Below, piece by piece: positions 1-8,900 of a stretch of 64,000 nt of DNA (the first letter of the stretch is position 1; each line of letters opens with the position of its first letter). The notes below the pieces were generated by a model. The model did no database searches, had not been told where the DNA came from, and saw only the letters and a program-made list of their open reading frames with translations. Both the position numbers and the translations under genes were made by a program. This DNA comes from Roseateles saccharophilus (GTDB taxonomy: Bacteria > Pseudomonadota > Gammaproteobacteria > Burkholderiales > Burkholderiaceae_C), in NCBI RefSeq assembly GCF_004342485.1, contig NZ_SMBU01000023.1, positions 1-64,000 on the forward strand, written 5' to 3'.

Positions 1-67
1 ACTCGATCGCGCGAACCGACCACGGCGCGCCAATACCGAGCGCCGCTTCGAAGACTCTGGCTGTCAT
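1..67 (-). CDS. ISL3-family transposase, N-terminal 22 residues only (runs off the window)
   Basis: Only the first 22 codons lie in the window. The start MTARVFEAALGI followed by GAPWSVRAIE resembles the start of ISL3-family DDE transposases, which open with a conserved (L/V)FE-AALG-PPW-V segment ahead of the zinc-finger domain. The ATG at 67 is preceded by GGAG at a proper distance. The gene sits just inside the point where a sigma-factor fragment loses similarity to its second copy, which is what an IS insertion would produce. Family assignment rests on this short match; the catalytic core is outside the window. Confidence 0.55.
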   Translation of the reverse strand, partial: MTARVFEAALGIGAPWSVRAIE

Positions 68-130
68 GGCACCACTCCTCGGAGTGATCAACCGGCCCCG
101 ATCCTACCCACTCGATTTTCAAGAGAGGCA
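1..130 (-). mobile_element. End of an ISL3-like insertion sequence
   Basis: Sequence similarity between the two sigma-factor fragments stops abruptly near 131. The left copy then passes directly into about 64 bp of non-homologous DNA and the transposase start codon. The inferred IS terminus is therefore at about 130. I could not confirm the inverted repeat or the target duplication because the other end is outside the window. Confidence 0.45.
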
Positions 131-344
131 AAAAGCTCTCGTGCACCAGTGCGGTCGTGTCCAGGCCGTCGATTCGGCCGTCGTGTCGCAGCCGGCTGTG
201 CGCCAGCCGCTTCAACTCTGCGTAGACGGTCTCGAACAGGCGGGCCGACGCAGCGGGTTCACCCGCCGTCGCCGCAACCAGAAGCTCGTGGACCGACTCC
301 ATCCGTTCACCACCGTTCGTCTCGACAGCTGTCCGGCGATCCAT
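131..344 (-). pseudogene. ECF-type sigma factor, 5' fragment, copy A, cut by the IS
   Basis: The minus strand reads MDRRTAVETNGGERMESV, continues through AELKRLAHSRLRHDG and TTALVHES, then runs into IS-derived codons near 131. The region-2 signature (YAELKRLAH, then TTALVHE) matches the ECF sigma group typified by Pfam Sigma70_ECF. Region 4 is missing. The likely original start is the inner ATG at 302, which has a GGTGGTGAA purine stretch upstream. It is about 92% identical by eye to the copy at 5331-5675. It cannot make a functional sigma factor. Confidence 0.7.
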
Positions 345-407
345 CGGATGCCCATTGCAGCGCGTCGTGGATGCGGATTGTGCGGCCCCGACATGCCCGG
401 TGACCGC
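131..407. repeat. Direct repeat copy A (about 277 bp)
   Basis: Bases 131-407 match 5462-5738 at a constant offset of 5331 and at about 90-98% in the 60-base blocks I counted. The match covers the sigma fragment and about 60 bp upstream of its start. Both copies have the same orientation and bracket the metallophosphoesterase-to-kinase block. I see no gene in 408-509, between this repeat and the phosphoesterase stop. Confidence 0.85.
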
Positions 408-509
408 AAGGACGCCGATTCGAGAAGGTCAACTCCGGGCCGCGCGGCCGAACAAGCCGCCTGTTCGAGGAAGCGCTGGTCGTTTGCGGATCTGTCTTGC
501 ATGGATCGG

Positions 510-1433
510 TCAACCAAGCCCTATGGGGAACTCGATCAGCTTGTACGAGGTGCCGGCGTCATCGGCCTCGATCTCCCGAAAGCCCAGACCCTTGTATGGC
601 GCGCTCGGGTCCCACCGCAGCTGCGTGCGGTCCGGTTGCGAGCCGGGCACCGGAAACGGGGAGATCAGCGACTTCGCCGCGTGGTGGGCGATGTGCCCGG
701 TCATGTGGTGATGCTCCTGGTGGATGTGGCCGTAGAGCACGGTCACATTCCTGTAGGGCATCAGCAGTTCGATCGCCTGCGCGCCATCGCGCGTGGCCCA
801 GCCCCACTGGGGTGCCAAGTCGAACAACGGATAGTGCGTCAGCACGACGATCGGCGTATCCACGCTGCGGCGGGCCAGGTCGTCCTTCAGCCAGTTGAGC
901 TGTGGGGCGCCCAACTGCGGGGCACCGAAGAATCCTTTGGCGCCGCCGATGCGCGCGCCGGGATTGGATCCGCTGTCGAGCGCGACGAAGTGCACGCCCT
1001 TGTGGTCGAAGCTGTAGAAGGTGTTGCCGAAGAATTCCTCGAACATCGCACCGCCGTCACGCCCGGCATCGGTCTCACCGGGCAGGAAGCGCACTGTCTT
1101 CACCTCAAAGTCGGCGACGATGCTCTTGAACTCCGCCAGGCGACGGCGGCGCTCGGCCGGAGCATCGGCGGGATCGATCAGGTCGCCGGTGAAGACAATG
1201 AAGTCAGGCGGAGTCGGCAGCGCGTTGACGGCGGCCATTGCCTTGCGCAGCGTGAGAGCGACGTCCGGGTTGTCCGGCCCCTGGTAGCCCACGTGCGTAT
1301 CGGACAACTGCACAAAATAGAAGTCCTCACGCGCTTTACCGGCAATGGACAGGTTCGCGCAGCCGGCCAGGCCGGATGCAAACACAGCGCTTCCACCCGC
1401 CGCAGTCAGTGCTAGAAATTCACGACGGTCCAT
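510..1433 (-). CDS. Tat/lipoprotein metallophosphoesterase (calcineurin-like)
   Basis: A 307-aa predicted exported phosphoesterase. The N-terminus has twin arginines (MDRREF), a hydrophobic stretch and a lipobox LAGC at residues 22-25, suggesting a Tat-exported lipoprotein. Metal-site motifs run in order: DTH (45-47), GDLID (83-87), H200 in THYPLF, and GHIH (235-238). The block that is normally GNHD or GEHD reads GETD (119-122), so the usual catalytic histidine is Thr121. Activity may be reduced or the site may work differently. Substrate is unknown. It stands alone on its strand, facing away from the neighbouring small secreted proteins. The family call is firm; function is not. Confidence 0.85.
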   Translation of the reverse strand: MDRREFLALTAAGGSAVFASGLAGCANLSIAGKAREDFYFVQLSDTHVGYQGPDNPDVALTLRKAMAAVNALPTPPDFIVFTGDLIDPADAPAERRRRLAEFKSIVADFEVKTVRFLPGETDAGRDGGAMFEEFFGNTFYSFDHKGVHFVALDSGSNPGARIGGAKGFFGAPQLGAPQLNWLKDDLARRSVDTPIVVLTHYPLFDLAPQWGWATRDGAQAIELLMPYRNVTVLYGHIHQEHHHMTGHIAHHAAKSLISPFPVPGSQPDRTQLRWDPSAPYKGLGFREIEADDAGTSYKLIEFPIGLG

Positions 1434-1472
1434 CAGTTGCCTCCTGTCATCGAAATGGGAGAAATACGGGCT

Positions 1473-1889
1473 TCACTTCCCAAAGCTGCGGCTGGCCATG
1501 GACCCGTTGTCCATTCGAGTCATTTCGCCTCGGCGGCCGTCACGGGTCACGTACAGATCCCAGTGGGTCCATGTGCCAGGAGTGAGGATCGAGCTTTGAG
1601 TCAGGCTGCCGGAGCAATCCGGGGCTATCTGATAGCTCCCCTCGAGCGTCTCGCGGGCCGCCTTCCCGCCCCGGCTGGAAGACTGCTTGCCTGAAAACTT
1701 GCCCGTTCCGTCGAACGTCAATATCCCGACATGCACGCGCCGCACGCCCGGCTGGACGGGATCGACGATGCCGTCGGTGCTGTAGACGTAGGAGCCCTTC
1801 AGCGTTGCGTCGGAGCATGTCTCCTGGGCATGCGTGGCGCCCGGTAGCAAGCCCATGAATCCGAGGCCTAAGGCAACGCTGATCCTCAT
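1473..1889 (-). CDS. Small secreted protein of unknown function
   Basis: 138 aa from the ATG at 1889, chosen because GGAG lies just upstream and the product then begins with a clean signal peptide (MRISVALGLGFMGLLPG, cleavage near THAQ). A longer in-frame extension upstream has no signal and looks non-coding. The mature part starts CSDATLKGSYVYST and contains VGILTFDGTGKFSGK, a pattern common in small periplasmic beta-barrel-like proteins (ATLKGSY... TFDG.G). Two cysteines (CSD and DCSG) could form a disulfide. It is divergent from the lipocalin-like gene at 2143, with about 250 bp of shared upstream region in which I saw no clear operator. Confidence 0.7.
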   Translation of the reverse strand: MRISVALGLGFMGLLPGATHAQETCSDATLKGSYVYSTDGIVDPVQPGVRRVHVGILTFDGTGKFSGKQSSSRGGKAARETLEGSYQIAPDCSGSLTQSSILTPGTWTHWDLYVTRDGRRGEMTRMDNGSMASRSFGK

Positions 1890-2142
1890 GATGTTCTCCA
1901 GAGCAAGCAGACCGTTTGAACAATCCCAACCAGGCTCCGCAGAAGCGATGGCTGTCGTGGACTCACGCCGTGGTGAGATATGACGAGCCACCGTTCCCGC
2001 AATGCCTGGCTGCAAGCCTGGACGCGTCGCTCCGATGCGCATATCGCGCGAAAGCGCCACGGCATCGCGCGAACATGGGATGCGCTGCGAGAGGCATTGC
2101 AGTGCAATGACACGACTCGCAGCCTTTGCAAGGAGAGTTCGC

Positions 2143-2673
2143 ATGACCAAGCTATCGCGTCAGGTGCCCGGCCTCACTGCCTTGTCGATCTTCGTGGCCA
2201 TCGGCATGCAGCCGCTCGCGTCCTGTGCGGCCAGCCTGAGAGATCAGATCGTCGGGAGGTGGGAGCCCGTGTCGCAATACGTCGACCAGAACGGAAAGAG
2301 GCTCGAGCCGTTCGGGGCTCAGCCCAAAGGGTCGGTGGTCTACGACGCCAGCGGGCACTTCGTCAGCGTGCTTCAACGCGGGACCCTACCGCGGTTCGCA
2401 TCGAACAATCGGGCGACGGGTTCAGCGGAGGAGAACAAGGCCATCGTGCAGGGAAGCATCGCGTACTTCGGTACCTACACCATCGACGAACACCAGCGGA
2501 AGCTTTCCATGCACTTCGACGGCAGCACCTACCCCAACTGGGATGGAACGGATCAGGTACGCCCCATCGAACTCTCGGGCGACGAACTGCACATCGTCGT
2601 TCCGGCAGCCAGTATCGGAGGCGGGGTGGGCCATCTATTCCTTCGCAGAGCGAAGGACGGCTTCGGGAAATAG
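2143..2673 (+). CDS. Lipocalin-like secreted protein
   Basis: 176 aa. The ATG at 2143 is preceded by AAGGAGAG, and the product has an N-terminal signal (MTKLSRQVPGLTALSIFVAIGM, cleavage near CAAS). The mature domain opens with LRDQIVGRWEPVSQY, continues PKGSVVYDASGHFVSV and includes IAYFGTYTIDEHQRKLSMHFDGS. This is the layout of the lipocalin-like domain Pfam Lipocalin_5 (G-W-L-S, a Y-DG/ASG-F strand, then Y-GTY--D). Such proteins are predicted to bind small hydrophobic ligands in the periplasm; the ligand is unknown. It precedes the two-component pair, but about 200 bp separate them. Confidence 0.75.
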   Translation: MTKLSRQVPGLTALSIFVAIGMQPLASCAASLRDQIVGRWEPVSQYVDQNGKRLEPFGAQPKGSVVYDASGHFVSVLQRGTLPRFASNNRATGSAEENKAIVQGSIAYFGTYTIDEHQRKLSMHFDGSTYPNWDGTDQVRPIELSGDELHIVVPAASIGGGVGHLFLRRAKDGFGK

Positions 2674-2881
2674 CTTCGGGCCTTGAAGCACACAGCCGGG
2701 CTCTGCACCAGGGCGTCACGTGGATACGGGATGTGCGGAGAGTGATTGCCGCCGTTCTTTGGACAAGACACGAACACGCGATACGGCGCAAGCCGCGCGC
2801 ACTTGGACGTTGCGAGCGGCCGCTGGTTGCGCGACCATCCGGTACAGGCTGGCGCTGGCGCTGGCCGGGGAGGGCCGCGCC

Positions 2882-3529
2882 ATGCCGACGGTGATGGTGG
2901 TCGAGGACGACGCCAAGCTCCTCAGCCGCTTCTGCCGCATCATCGCTGCCGACCCGGAATTGGAGCTGTTCGCCGCGGTGGGCAGTCTGGCCGCCGCACT
3001 GCAGGTTGTGCGGGAGCGCGCCCCCGACATCCTCGTCACCGACCTGGGCTTGCCCGACGGCAGCGGCATCGAGCTGATCCGCGAGACTGCGCGCCTACAC
3101 CCGGCTACCGACGTCATGGTCATCACCGTGTTCGGCGACGAGCAGCATGTCCTGCAGAGCATCGAGGCCGGAGCCACCGGCTACATCATCAAGGACAGCC
3201 TGCCCGACGAATTCCGCGGGTTGATCAAGCAACTGGTCGACGGAGGCTCGCCGATCAGTCCGGTGATCGCCCGGCAATTGCTCAAGCGCTTCAGGGGCGC
3301 GCCGGCGGAGGCCGCCGCGCCCACGACGGCCGAAGACGCGGGATTGTCGCCGCGCGAATCCGAAGTGCTGTCGCTGATCGCCAAGGGGTTCAGCTTCGGC
3401 GAGATCGCCAAGCTGCTGGGGGTGTCGCAGCACACCATCACCACGCATGTGAAAAAGATCTACCAGAAGCTCGCGGTGCACTCGCGAGGAGAGGCGGTAT
3501 ATGAGGCCGGCAAGATGGGCTTGCTTTAG
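2882..3529 (+). CDS. NarL/FixJ-family response regulator
   Basis: 215 aa, starting at the ATG at 2882 (MPTVMVVEDD), since the receiver domain begins there; upstream in-frame sequence is not conserved-looking. Receiver residues: acidic pair ED (8-9), phospho-acceptor D54 in VTDLGLPDG, K104 in YIIKDS. A LuxR-type helix-turn-helix starts near residue 150 with LSPRESEVLSLIAKG and ends HTITTHVKKIYQKL. It overlaps the sensor kinase start by 29 bp, so the two are translationally coupled and almost certainly cognate partners. Confidence 0.9.
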   Translation: MPTVMVVEDDAKLLSRFCRIIAADPELELFAAVGSLAAALQVVRERAPDILVTDLGLPDGSGIELIRETARLHPATDVMVITVFGDEQHVLQSIEAGATGYIIKDSLPDEFRGLIKQLVDGGSPISPVIARQLLKRFRGAPAEAAAPTTAEDAGLSPRESEVLSLIAKGFSFGEIAKLLGVSQHTITTHVKKIYQKLAVHSRGEAVYEAGKMGLL

Positions 3530-5303
3530 GGTGTTGCTGTGGCTCGCGCTGCTGGCGCTGGCGACGCCGGTCGTGGCGAGCCAGCCTGTCGTCCAGTTCG
3601 AAACCGCCGAATTCGTGTTGAGCGAAAGTGCCCGCCCCCCGCCCGACTCGGCACCCTGGCGGGCCGTCGAGCTGCCCGACCTCTGGTGGCAATCGAGACC
3701 GGGCGTCCACGGCGTGGGCTGGTACCGCATGCGCTGGCGGCTCGACGCGCTTCCGGCCCAGGCGCAGGCCTTGTACCTGCCGCGCCTCCGCGCCACCGAT
3801 GAGGTGTTCGTCAACGGCCAGCAAGTCGGCGATCCGCCATCGCCGCTGGATACGAACGGGCACGCCCGGCCGCGGTTTCATGAATTGCTGGCCTCGCAAT
3901 TGCGTCAAGGCGAAAACACCCTGCATCTTCGTGTGCACATCGCCCGACGGGCGGGCTTGGTCGCACCGCAGGTCGGCGACGCCGCGACGCTGCACACCGC
4001 TCATGAGCGCAAGCTTTTCATCGCCTCCACCGGGCCCCGCGTGCTGTTCGGAGCGACCCTGACGCTCGGCCTGTTCATGCTGGTGCTATGGCAGCGGCGT
4101 CCGGCCGAGGCCAGCTTCGGCTACTTCGGCCTGGCGGCGACCTCGTTCGCCCTGATGCTGTTCGACCTGCTGCTAGACGCAACGCCCCTGGAGCCCGCCA
4201 GTTGGGACTGCGTGCGCAATCTGGCGGCACAGCTGGTCAATGTGTCGACCTTCGTCTTCGCGCTGCGCTACGGCGGCTGGCGCCTGCCGCGCCTGGAGGC
4301 CGCGCTGTGGTCATTGCCGCCGATACAGCTCGTGTTGAATTTGCTGAGTGTGGCCGGCATCGCGCTGCCCATGAGCGTCAAATGGCTGGCGGCCCCCATC
4401 TTCATCGGCTATGTCGCAGTGTTCGCCTGGGTCGCTTGGCGCAGGCGCACGCCTGAAAGCATCGCCCTGTTGCTGGCCTCGCCAGGCCGCACCATCTGGT
4501 TCCTGCTGCACTACGGCGGGCTCGGACCCTACGATCTTTCCGAGTTGCTGCTGCCTTACTCCTTCGTCCCGCTGTTCGTGGTGATCGGCTGGATGCTCGT
4601 CAGCCGCTTCGCGAGATCGCTGAACGAATCCGAGGAGCTCAATGCGCAGCTCGAGCAGCGTGTCGAGCAGAAGCGGCTCGAAATGCAGCAGAACTTCCAG
4701 CGGCTGCAACGCCTCGAGCGGGAACAGGCGATCGCCGAGGAACGCAGCCGCATCATGAGCGACATGCACGACGGCATCGGCGCGCACCTCATCTCCATGC
4801 TGGATCTGGCCGAGCGCAGCGCTCTCTCGAGTGACGAGATGAGAACCGCGCTGCGTGATTGCCTGGACGATCTTCGCTTGACTATCGATTCGCTCGAACC
4901 CAGCGACAACGACCTGCTGCCCGTGCTCGGCAACTTCCGCTACCGTGTGGACCCGCGGCTACGCAAGCAAGGCATCGAACTCGACTGGCAGGTGAGCGAG
5001 GTGCCGCGGCTGGCGTGTCTCACCCCACGCAACCTGCTGCACCTGCTGCGCATCCTCCAGGAGGCCTTCACCAACGTCCTCAAGCATGCGCACGCCAGCG
5101 TGATCAGCGTGCAGACCGGACTCGACGCCAGCGGTCGCTCGGTGTTCATCCGTGTGAGGGACAACGGCGGAGGGTTCAAGGGTGAGCACCGCGGGCACGG
5201 ATTGAACAACATGCGCCAGCGCGCACAGAGCATCGGCGCAGTGCTCGCCATCGATGGCTCGGCAGGCGGGACGACGCTGGAACTGTTGCTGCCGGTCGGC
5301 TGA
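3501..5303 (+). CDS. 7TM sensor histidine kinase (HisKA_3 type)
   Basis: 600 aa. The ATG at 3501 follows AGGAGAGG, inside the end of the response-regulator gene. Order of parts: signal/anchor (1-27); an extracytoplasmic beta domain resembling the sugar-binding jelly roll of glycoside hydrolase 2 (GWYRMRWRL, then DEVFVNGQQVGD); about seven hydrophobic segments (roughly 175-375, a 7TMR-DISM layout); a coiled coil rich in E/Q/R; the HisKA_3 box with H423 in MSDMHDGIGAHL; and a HATPase domain (DNGGGF, GHGLNNM). It likely senses a carbohydrate-like or envelope ligand and phosphorylates the regulator upstream. The ligand is inferred only from the fold. Confidence 0.85.
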   Translation: MRPARWACFRVLLWLALLALATPVVASQPVVQFETAEFVLSESARPPPDSAPWRAVELPDLWWQSRPGVHGVGWYRMRWRLDALPAQAQALYLPRLRATDEVFVNGQQVGDPPSPLDTNGHARPRFHELLASQLRQGENTLHLRVHIARRAGLVAPQVGDAATLHTAHERKLFIASTGPRVLFGATLTLGLFMLVLWQRRPAEASFGYFGLAATSFALMLFDLLLDATPLEPASWDCVRNLAAQLVNVSTFVFALRYGGWRLPRLEAALWSLPPIQLVLNLLSVAGIALPMSVKWLAAPIFIGYVAVFAWVAWRRRTPESIALLLASPGRTIWFLLHYGGLGPYDLSELLLPYSFVPLFVVIGWMLVSRFARSLNESEELNAQLEQRVEQKRLEMQQNFQRLQRLEREQAIAEERSRIMSDMHDGIGAHLISMLDLAERSALSSDEMRTALRDCLDDLRLTIDSLEPSDNDLLPVLGNFRYRVDPRLRKQGIELDWQVSEVPRLACLTPRNLLHLLRILQEAFTNVLKHAHASVISVQTGLDASGRSVFIRVRDNGGGFKGEHRGHGLNNMRQRAQSIGAVLAIDGSAGGTTLELLLPVG

Positions 5304-5330
5304 GGGCGCGTGCCCAGGCGTCACCGGCTG

Positions 5331-5675
5331 CTACCCGCCGCCTCGCTTCAGTGTCTGCTGATCGCGCACATGGTCGATCACGACGCTGTGCATGACGCGC
5401 CCGACATAGCCAAAAGGCCGGGCGATCGGTCGGGCGTGCTTGGCGACTGCTGTCCAGGCCCAAAAACTCTCGTGCATCAGCGCGGTCGTGTCCGGGCCGT
5501 CGATCCGGCCGTCATGTCGCAGCAGGCTGTGTGCCAGCCGCTTGAGCTCGGCGTAGACGGCCTCGAACAGGCGGGCCGACGCAGCGGGTTCAGCCGCCGC
5601 CGCCGCAACCAGAAGCTCGTGGACCGACTCCATCCGTTCCCCACCGTTCGTCTCGACAGCTGTCCGGCGATCCAT
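5331..5675 (-). pseudogene. ECF-type sigma factor, copy B, truncated after region 2
   Basis: This reads 114 codons from 5675, or 100 from the better-placed ATG at 5633, which has GGGGAA upstream. Region 2 is intact: YAELKRLAHSLLRHDG, TTALMHESFWAWTAVAK, GYVGRVMHSVVIDHVRDQ. It ends TLKRGGG-stop, where ECF sigma factors go on for another 80 or so residues with region 4. The 3' part is replaced by 27 bp leading to the convergent kinase stop codon. A protein lacking region 4 could not recognise a -35 element, so I treat it as a remnant; a regulatory role for the truncated protein is not excluded. Confidence 0.7.
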
Positions 5676-5738
5676 CGGATGCCCGTTTCAGCACATCGTG
5701 GACGCGGATTCTGCGGCCCCGACATGCCCGGTGTCTTG
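5462..5738. repeat. Direct repeat copy B (about 277 bp)
   Basis: Partner of 131-407, same orientation, offset 5331. The copies differ mostly by transitions, including third-codon changes in the sigma frame, so the duplication is not recent. Bases 5739-5991 beyond the repeat hold no gene I can support; they end with the ribosome binding site of the first giant gene. Confidence 0.85.
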
Positions 5739-5991
5739 CCTTGCCACCGATCACTTCGGCGGTGTTGTGGCCGCATGCGGGGACTTGATCAGCGAATCCT
5801 GAGGCGGCGACGCGCCGTCGCCGATGAAGCCTCCCTTGGCAATACCTCCCCAATCTTGTGGAGGGCAGCAGCGCCGCGAGCGGCAGCCCCCCTAGGAGCC
5901 CACATTGCCTGCAGGTTAGCGCCGACGTAGCCTGTCGCCGTTAGGCTTGCGGGTGCCCGCTTCTCGGGCTGCCCCAGGAAAGGGGCAGCAA

Positions 5992-8900
5992 ATGAACCGA
6001 TCCCAGCGCGGCGCGCAGGCACGCGAGCATCGACCGGACGAAGGCGCCGTCGCGGCTGCAGACCTGCAGGCGGTTTTGGGCGGGCTGCTCCGCGCCTCGG
6101 CGGCTACGCCGCAGGAACAGGTGCTGGCCCTGCGAAGACTGCGTAGCGGCACCAAAACCCTCGACCTGGCCCAGGCCATCGCAGCGTCGGCATCGGCGCC
6201 TGAGCCGCCGCACGCCGATGCCCTCCTCGCCTCCTCGGCCGGCCTCATCGTGCAGGCCGAGGCGCTATGGGGCGGAGTTCCGCGCATCCTCGCGCGCCTG
6301 CCGCTGTCGAACCGGCCCTCGCCAAATCCGCGGCGCCGACTGGGCCCGGGAACGGTGTGGATCGCCGCCGGCGTGCTGGTGCCGGGGCGGCCGGCAGACG
6401 AATTCGTCGGCCTGCACATCAGCGGGGGCACCGCGCAGTTTGCCGGCTTGCAGGGCGCCAGCGGCGACACGCTGACGCTGTCCGGCGCCTGGAAGATCGC
6501 ATTGCATCTGCGCCCCCGCGGTCCCGCCAACCCGCCCCCGGGTGCGTCGCCGGGCGCAGACGCCAGCGACGCTGCGGTCACATTGCCGCCCAGCTTCGAC
6601 CTCACGCTCGATTCGCAGGGCAATCTTGCGCTCGGCGCCGGGGACGCGCGGGCCAGCGCCTACGGGCGTGACCTGCAGTTCAGCATGCTGCAGGGCCCCG
6701 CCTTCCTCGACGAGCTGACCGCCTCGGTCGTGCTACCGGGCCGCCTCGACGCGGCCGCTTTCTCGATGGAGCTGGCCCAGTCGCAGCTTTTCAGAGCCGC
6801 AGGCAGCGCTCCCGTGACGAGGTCCGGCTGGGCGCTGAAGACGACGCGCGGGAACGCCGCATCGCTGGGCGAGCTGTCGTCCGCGGGCGCGCTGTGGATC
6901 GAGTGGGGGCCGCTGCGCGGGCTGGCCTGGCCGACCCTCGCGCAGGGCACCGCCCTGCCGCGAGCGGTGCTGCAGCTCGCGCCCGGCGCGATCGAGTTCG
7001 CGGCCCGGGCGCCCACCGGCCTGTTGCGCCAGTCGGCCCTGCTGTGGGAAGAGACCGCGGCGCCGACGCCGCGCGCGTCGAGCGTGGACCTGACGAGCGA
7101 CAGCGCCTCCGTGCTCGCCTACGGTGCCGTGCCCGGCTCCGAGCTCGTGACGCTCAGCGGCACTGCGCATGGCCATCTCGACCGGCCGCTGCAATCCGAC
7201 GGCGGTCGGCTGCGGCTGGACCTGCCGCAATCGACTGCCTTCGTCTTCCAGGACACGGCCGGCATCGATTTCCTGCTGCTGGCGTCGGACCCGGACGCCG
7301 CCTCGGCGCCGCACCTCAGCCTGGTGCTGCACAACGCCCTGCTGAAGGTTCGTCCGGCCCGGTTCATGGTCGCACTGGGTCCCCTGGTCGACGGCCGCAT
7401 CGAGGCGGGGGCTCTGGCGCTGGCTTTCGCGAACCGCGCGATCCTGCCGACGCTGCCTGACCCCTATGCGGCCAGCTTCGATTTCGATCGCACGCAGGAC
7501 CGCGACCAGGGCCTCGTGCTGGCGCTGGTGCAATGGACCGCGCCGGCCGCGGCGACGCTTGGCTTCAGCAGCTTCGGCGTCCCCGGCGCGGGTGCCGCGG
7601 TACCCGGCACCATCAGCGAGCAGAGCGCCGCAAGTTTCCAGCCCCCGCGCGTGCTGCTGGACGTGTCGAGCGCCGTCGACCAGTTCGGAGTCGCGCTGCC
7701 GTTCAATGGCGGCAACGCGGATCTGAAGGGGCTGAACCTGGTCGCCCCAGCCGACCAGGTCGCCGTCGTCACGCTGCCCCCGATCAGCTGGGAGCCCATG
7801 CTGACCAAGACGCCGACGCCGGGCGGCGGCGACGTGGTCCTGCCCCCGCCGCCCAACGATGGCGGCATCGCCGGGCTGCAGGCCGAGGACCCAAGCCTCA
7901 GCTCGATCGAGCCGGTTGCCTTGCTGGCGCTTTACAACGATGCGATCGATGCGAGGCGCCATTTCCTGGCCACGTTGCCGCTGCCGTTCGGGCTGGTGGC
8001 TCAGTTGAACAGCCGCTTGTACCGCGAAGGCGACCGGTCCGACTTCATCGACCTGGGAGGCTCGGTCTACCTGCACCAGCCGCAGTTCGCGCCGGACTAC
8101 AGTGGCGGGCTGCAATGGGGCATCGCCGGGCCGCCATCGTCCGACGTGCCCGTGGTCACCGACCCGACACTGCCGGGCTACCTCGAGTTCTCCAGCAAGG
8201 ACCAGTACGCGCAGGCGGTGCTGAGCACCAATGTCTACACCCGGCTGTCGGGCGACTTCGGCCGCCGCAGCACGCGTGGGATTCCGCTGCGCCGCTACGA
8301 GCTCTCCGGCTACGGCGCCAGCCTGTTCAGCGATTGGCGCGACACGGCATCGGTCGGGCCGGCAATCATCGAGGCCCGCTTCGACGTGTTGGTGGGGCGC
8401 ACGGCGCACGAAGTCGTGCAGATGCAGAGCGTGCTCTACCCCTGGTTCGTGCGCGTGGTCCGCACGATCACGATGGACCGCCGCACCGGGGGCTGGGTAC
8501 TGCGCGAGGACAGTGGCTGGGTCGCAGCCACGCCCGGGTTCTTCGACTATCCGCCCGGCGTCGCCGAGGCCTTCCCTCCCGAGCGGCGCCACCCCGGAGC
8601 GGTGCAGGGTGTCGAGGCGGTGCGCAACATCTCGCTGGCCGGCGCGCAGTTCCCGGAGCCGGCTTCGGCCTCCCAGCTCATCTGGCAGCCGGTGCGGTTC
8701 GACGCCGATGTCGTGTTCGCGGACTGGCCGGCGCCGCGGCTGGGCGTCGCCGGCGGCTCGATGCAGCGCCGGGTGGCCAGCGGCGGCATCACGGGCTGGA
8801 TCCAGATTGGCGGGCCGACCTACACCGATACCCTGCCCGATGGCACGCCGATCGAGCGCGTGAGGCCGGCCTCGGCCCAGGACCTGCGCGATCTGCACTA

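Noticed and set aside
66..1415. Long plus-strand open frame over the metallophosphoesterase
   Set aside because: It is the reverse of a well-matched phosphoesterase and has no domain or RBS.
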